Of a stretch of DNA of 64,000 nucleotides, positions 60,689 through 64,000 are shown in pieces (position 1 is the stretch's first letter; the number at the start of each line of letters is the position of its first letter). Made by a program: the position numbers and the translations under genes. The notes under the pieces were generated by a model that was not told where the DNA came from, made no database searches, and was given only the letters and a program-made list of their open reading frames with translations. Source of the DNA: Halorientalis marina. Lineage in GTDB: Archaea; Halobacteriota; Halobacteria; Halobacteriales; Haloarculaceae. The DNA is taken from assembly GCF_023028345.1 (NCBI RefSeq), contig NZ_CP095487.1:186001-250000 (forward strand), in the 5' to 3' direction.

Positions 60689-61552
60689 CTACGACCCCAG
60701 AAACTCCCGGATCGGGCCGATCTGTGCCGGCACGTTCAGCGACGGCGCGTGCCCGCAGTCCACCACCAGCGTCTCCGCGTCCGGCTGTGTCTCCCGCATT
60801 CGCTCGAAGGGGTCCTCGGGGAGGATTTCCGACTCCGCGCCCCGGAGGATCATGATCTCGGCGTCGATGGCCGCCCACACGTCCCACGGGTCCGGCTCGT
60901 CCGTGTCGTCATCGCCGTCCGCGTCGTCGTCTCCCGCCAGGATCGCTGGGTCGTACGCCGGCGCGATGCCGCCGTCGTCGGTCCGCCTGGCGGAGGTGAC
61001 CGCCAGCCGCCGCCACTCGTCGTCGGTCATCTCGCTGAACCGCCCCTCGTAGAGCTCGCGGTAGTACTCCTCCAGTTCGGTCACCGTCTCGACCGTCGGC
61101 GGGTCCGGCACGTACTCCATGATCCGGCCCAGGGCTTCGGGCGTGGCGTCGCCCTCCGGGTCCGGGCTCACGTCGTTGATCACCAGATGCGTGACGGCGT
61201 CGGGCATCGCGGCGCCGGCCAGCGCCATCCCCAGGCCGCCGCCCATCGACGTCCCGACGTACCGGAACTCGCCGAGGCCCAGCTCCGCACAGAAGCCGAC
61301 CAGGATCTCGACCATCGCCCCGTCGGTGTACCGCTCGGCCGGGTCGTCGGCCCACTCGCTCCAGCCCCGCCCCGGCATGTCCGGACAGACGACGTGGTAG
61401 TCGTCCTGGAGTTCCCGGGCCAGTGGGTCGAAGTCCCGGCCGTTCCGCGAGAGCCCGTGGACACAGAGGACCGACGGGTCCGCGGGGTCGCCCCACTCGG
61501 AGTAGTGCAGTTCGAGGCCGTCCACCGTGACGAACCGGTCGCGTCGTCCCAT
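60689..61552 (-). CDS. Alpha/beta hydrolase
   Basis: 287 aa. The oxyanion region CVHGLSRNGRDFDPLARELQDDYHVVCPDMPGRGWSEW, the nucleophile GTSMGGGLGMALAG (Ser in GxSxG), the acidic residue region (AEIMILRGAESEILPEDPFE) and the final His in VDCGHAPSLNVPAQI complete the triad. An acidic insertion (ILAGDDDADGDDDTDEPDP) is present. Substrate unknown. Confidence 0.87.
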   Translation of the reverse strand: MGRRDRFVTVDGLELHYSEWGDPADPSVLCVHGLSRNGRDFDPLARELQDDYHVVCPDMPGRGWSEWADDPAERYTDGAMVEILVGFCAELGLGEFRYVGTSMGGGLGMALAGAAMPDAVTHLVINDVSPDPEGDATPEALGRIMEYVPDPPTVETVTELEEYYRELYEGRFSEMTDDEWRRLAVTSARRTDDGGIAPAYDPAILAGDDDADGDDDTDEPDPWDVWAAIDAEIMILRGAESEILPEDPFERMRETQPDAETLVVDCGHAPSLNVPAQIGPIREFLGS

Positions 61553-61692
61553 ACCTCCGCTTGGCCCGCCCCCGTCAAAAGTCCCTGTCCCCCGACAGCA
61601 CGGCACACATAGGCCGGCTCGTACGACAGCCCACCGCACACGACCCGTCGACCGCCTCACTTTTCCGTCCCCGTCGTCGTTGCTCTACTACA

Positions 61693-61875
61693 ATGGGCTT
61701 TGGTAGCTACGACGAATCCGAGCAGAAGGATCAGAACGTCGATACCGACGACGACGAGGCCGTCAACGTCCACGAGGACCACGACACCGGCGAGATCAGT
61801 TTCGAGTCCGACAAGGACACCGACGAGCTGGTCGATCAGCTCCAGCACATGAAAGACGACGACGACGACGAGTAA
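61693..61875 (+). CDS. DUF5786-like small acidic protein
   Basis: 60 aa. MGFGSYDESEQKDQNVDTDD is the opening of the haloarchaeal DUF5786 group; the rest is very acidic (ISFESDKDTDELVDQLQHMK then an Asp-rich end). A TATA-like CTTTTCC about 31 bases upstream of ATG 61693 supports it. Role unknown. Confidence 0.78.
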   Translation: MGFGSYDESEQKDQNVDTDDDEAVNVHEDHDTGEISFESDKDTDELVDQLQHMKDDDDDE

Positions 61876-61880
61876 CGCCG

Positions 61881-63524
61881 CTAGTTCTCCTCGCCGAACA
61901 GCCGGTCGAACCGCGTGACGTCCTCGTCGGTCCCCGCGATGACGACTTCGTCGCCGGGTTCGATCTCGAACGTCGCGGGATCGATATCGGCGATCAGATC
62001 CTCGTCCCGGACGACCGCGATGACGGTACACCCGGTTTTGGTCCGTACCGCCGCGTCCGCGAGCGTCCGCCCTTCGAGACCGGGGGCGGGTACCCGGACG
62101 ACCCGGACCTGCTTGTCGTAGACGAGCACCTCCTCGCCTTCGAACACCGTCTCGGTGAGCATCCGGCCGCTGATACGCGCCAGCGACTCCACGGAATCGG
62201 CCCCGGCCCGGTAGAGCTTGGTCACGTCGTCGCGCTCGTTGGCCCGGACGGCGATCTCGATTTCCGGGTTGAGTTCGCGCGCGATCAGCGTCGCGAAAAT
62301 CGCGGTCGTGTCGTCCGCTAACGTCACCAGGAGCGCGGACGCTCCCCGAATTCCCGCCGCCTCCAGCGCGGCCGGCTCGCGCGCGTCCCCGACCACGTCG
62401 ACGCCGTCGCCGTCCTCGATGTCGAGGACCGTCAGCCGCGAGTTCGTGTCGCTCAGCGCGTCGTAGGCCGCCCGTCCCGAGTCACCGAACCCGGCGACGA
62501 TCACCTCCTGGGGGCCGAAGTCACGGACCGTCGAGGTCGTCACCGACTGGAGCCGCTCCAGTTGCTCGGGGTCGCCCGCGACGAGGAGTCGCGCCCCGGC
62601 CGTCAACTCCGTCGTCGGCTCGACGCCGGTCTCGAAGTCCGTCCCGAACCAGGCTCCCACGACGGTCACGCCGAATCGCTCGCCCAGGGCCGCCTCCGCG
62701 AAGGTCTGCTGGCAGAGGTCGCTGCCGGCCTCGATCGTTATCTCGACGAGTTCCAGGTCCTCGCCGATCTCGACCCCGGCCTCGATGTCCGCGGTGACGG
62801 CGGTCGGGACCTCGCCCGCGAGGCGCTGTCCCAGGAGGCGCCGCGGGGACAGCGCCACGTCCGCCCCCGCGACCCTGTGATACTGTTCCAGATCGGGGTT
62901 CTCGACCACCGTGACGACCCGCGTTTCGGGACTCGCTTCCTTGACCGCCAGCGTGATGCTCGCGTTCCGGTCGTCGGCCACGTCCGCGACCACCGCGTCG
63001 GCGTCGCGGACGCGAACGTTCGACAGCACCGTCGTCGACTCCGGGTCGCCGTGGACCACGCGGTAGCCCTCGTCGTGGCAGTCGGCCGCCGTCTCCGCGT
63101 CCGGTTCGACGAGGACGTAGTCCCTGTCGCGGGCCTCGAGTTCCCCGACGAACGCGTCCGTCCGGGGCGTGAACCCACAGACGAGGACGTGTCCCTCGGC
63201 GTCGAGCGCGCTCTCGGGCACGGTCGAGGCGAGCGCGTCCCGGAGCCACGGCACGGCGAACACGTCCACGGCCGTCAGGATCAGCCCGATCCCCGTCAGT
63301 TGCAACACGATCACCAGCAGATTCATCTGGAGGCTCTCCCACCCCGCGTCCTCGCCGTACCCGGTCGTGGTGAAACTCTGGACGACGATCTCGAGCGAGC
63401 GGTAGAGCGGCTGTGACTCGCCCTCCCAGACCGCCATGCCGGTATTGTAGACGAGCGTGAGGCCGACCGTCACCACGACGACGAGCGCGAGGTAGGAGAC
63501 CGTCCTGCGCGAACGGAACGCCAT
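61881..63524 (-). CDS. Potassium channel with two RCK (TrkA) modules
   Basis: 547 aa. Helix 1 (about 8-26), pore helix and filter TTGYGED (53-59) in QSFTTTGYGEDAGW, helix 2 (about 65-85), then two TrkA-N domains (HVLVCGFTPRTDAFVGELEARDRDYVLVEPD from about 112 and EVIVAGFGDSGRAAYDALSDTNSRLTVLDIEDG from about 335) each with a TrkA-C domain (SDLCQQTFAEAALGERFGVTVVGAWF and APGLEGRTLADAAVRTKTGCTVIAVVRDEDLI). K+ channel gated by a ligand such as NAD(H) or ions. ATG 63524. Confidence 0.92.
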   Translation of the reverse strand: MAFRSRRTVSYLALVVVVTVGLTLVYNTGMAVWEGESQPLYRSLEIVVQSFTTTGYGEDAGWESLQMNLLVIVLQLTGIGLILTAVDVFAVPWLRDALASTVPESALDAEGHVLVCGFTPRTDAFVGELEARDRDYVLVEPDAETAADCHDEGYRVVHGDPESTTVLSNVRVRDADAVVADVADDRNASITLAVKEASPETRVVTVVENPDLEQYHRVAGADVALSPRRLLGQRLAGEVPTAVTADIEAGVEIGEDLELVEITIEAGSDLCQQTFAEAALGERFGVTVVGAWFGTDFETGVEPTTELTAGARLLVAGDPEQLERLQSVTTSTVRDFGPQEVIVAGFGDSGRAAYDALSDTNSRLTVLDIEDGDGVDVVGDAREPAALEAAGIRGASALLVTLADDTTAIFATLIARELNPEIEIAVRANERDDVTKLYRAGADSVESLARISGRMLTETVFEGEEVLVYDKQVRVVRVPAPGLEGRTLADAAVRTKTGCTVIAVVRDEDLIADIDPATFEIEPGDEVVIAGTDEDVTRFDRLFGEEN

Positions 63525-63645
63525 ACTCCCCCTACAGACCCCTGCGGAAAACGGTTCGGGGTCGGTTCGTCGCCCGCCATCGGCCGCGGCCGCCCTGTGC
63601 TGTCGGAGGGAAAAGGGGAAAACAGCCGGTGCCCGTTGTTGATGT

Positions 63646-64000
63646 ATGAGTTCCGACCGCACGCTCGTCGCCGACGTGATGTCTTCGCCGCTCGAGACCA
63701 TCGCCAAGGACGCGACCGTCAGGGACGCTGCCGAACAGATGCGCGAACAGGACATCAACGGCCTGTTCGTCCGCGTCTCCGAGGGCGGCATCGTCACCCA
63801 GACCGACGTGGTCCAGGTCGTCGCCGACAGCGACGACCCCACGGCCGTCACCGTCGGCGACGTGATGACCGCGCCCGTCGAGAGCGTCAAGACGACCGTC
63901 GAAATCGGTGAAGCAGCGCAGATGATGACTACCTACGAGATCAAACACCTCCCCGTCATCGACCGCCACCGCGACTACGTGGGGATGATCTCCTCGACGG
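63646..64000 (+). CDS. CBS-domain protein, 3' end missing
   Basis: At least 118 aa visible; cut by the right edge. Two CBS motifs: VADVMSSPLETIAKDATVRDAAEQMREQDINGLFVRVSEGGIVTQTDVVQVVADS and VGDVMTAPVESVKTTVEIGEAAQMMTTYEIKHLPVIDRHRDYVGMISS. Likely binds an adenine nucleotide. ATG 63646; an ATG at 63642 is in another frame. Divergent from the channel gene. Confidence 0.9.
   Translation, partial: MSSDRTLVADVMSSPLETIAKDATVRDAAEQMREQDINGLFVRVSEGGIVTQTDVVQVVADSDDPTAVTVGDVMTAPVESVKTTVEIGEAAQMMTTYEIKHLPVIDRHRDYVGMISST

Noticed and set aside
1..64000. CRISPR array or cas genes
   Set aside because: No regularly spaced short repeats with unique spacers and no Cas-like protein were seen.

Overview
The window is from a haloarchaeon. 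GC is high, the encoded proteins are strongly acidic, many genes have a TATA box 25-30 bases before the start codon (leaderless transcripts), and it carries haloarchaeal marker genes (HalOD1 proteins, blh, purO, RbkR, an A-type ATP synthase, three-gene-type RPA, MinD4). Gene order fits the family around Haloarcula/Halomicrobium, but the genus cannot be fixed from sequence alone. The left edge cuts an Orc1/Cdc6 initiator gene followed by sec11 and the DNA polymerase D small subunit. In related genomes this order sits next to the main replication origin, so oriC probably lies just left of base 1.

Layout. 0-8 kb: replication (orc1, dp1), signal peptidase, aspartate kinase, small enzymes, a structured gene-free stretch at 7.1-7.5 kb, purO. 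8-11 kb: a blh-crtI operon for retinal/carotenoid synthesis. 12.4-14.4 kb: a bioY-bioM-bioN biotin ECF transporter. 14.8-20 kb: a heme-copper oxidase cluster (coxB, coxA fused to an extra membrane domain, coxC, plus accessory genes); coxA may be preceded by a 15-codon coupled leader ORF. 20.4 kb: a MITE-like symmetric element. 21-22.5 kb: a DtxR/MntR regulator with a palindromic operator, overlapping a GDT1-type Mn/Ca transporter. 23-26.6 kb: ribB-rbkR, a DJ-1 protein and taw1. 28.9-33.3 kb: argS, minD4, prf1. 34-43.1 kb: the A-type ATP synthase genes atpH-I-K-E-C-F-A-B-D on the minus strand, with internal promoters before atpK and atpD. 43.2-47 kb: a methyltransferase, a pilin-like protein, and two divergent exported or membrane proteins, one a membrane-anchored winged-helix regulator. 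47-49.6 kb: etfBA and a CinA-like protein. 49.7-51 kb: tRNA-His with tandem degenerate copies of its 3' end, flanked by two HalOD1 genes. 51-56 kb: DehI-like protein, an RHH protein, the rpa3-rpap3 operon, and a Tat lipoprotein. 56-64 kb: a CPBP protease, a sugar-nucleotide transferase, an SDR, Tfx and TRAM proteins, a hydrolase, a two-RCK potassium channel, and a CBS protein cut by the right edge.

Most of the window looks like conserved core chromosome. The least explained parts are the tRNA-His tandem array, the MITE-like element, the structured region at 7.2-7.45 kb, the ORB-like palindrome and direct repeats before dp1, and the coxA leader ORF. No integrase, transposase or CRISPR array is present.
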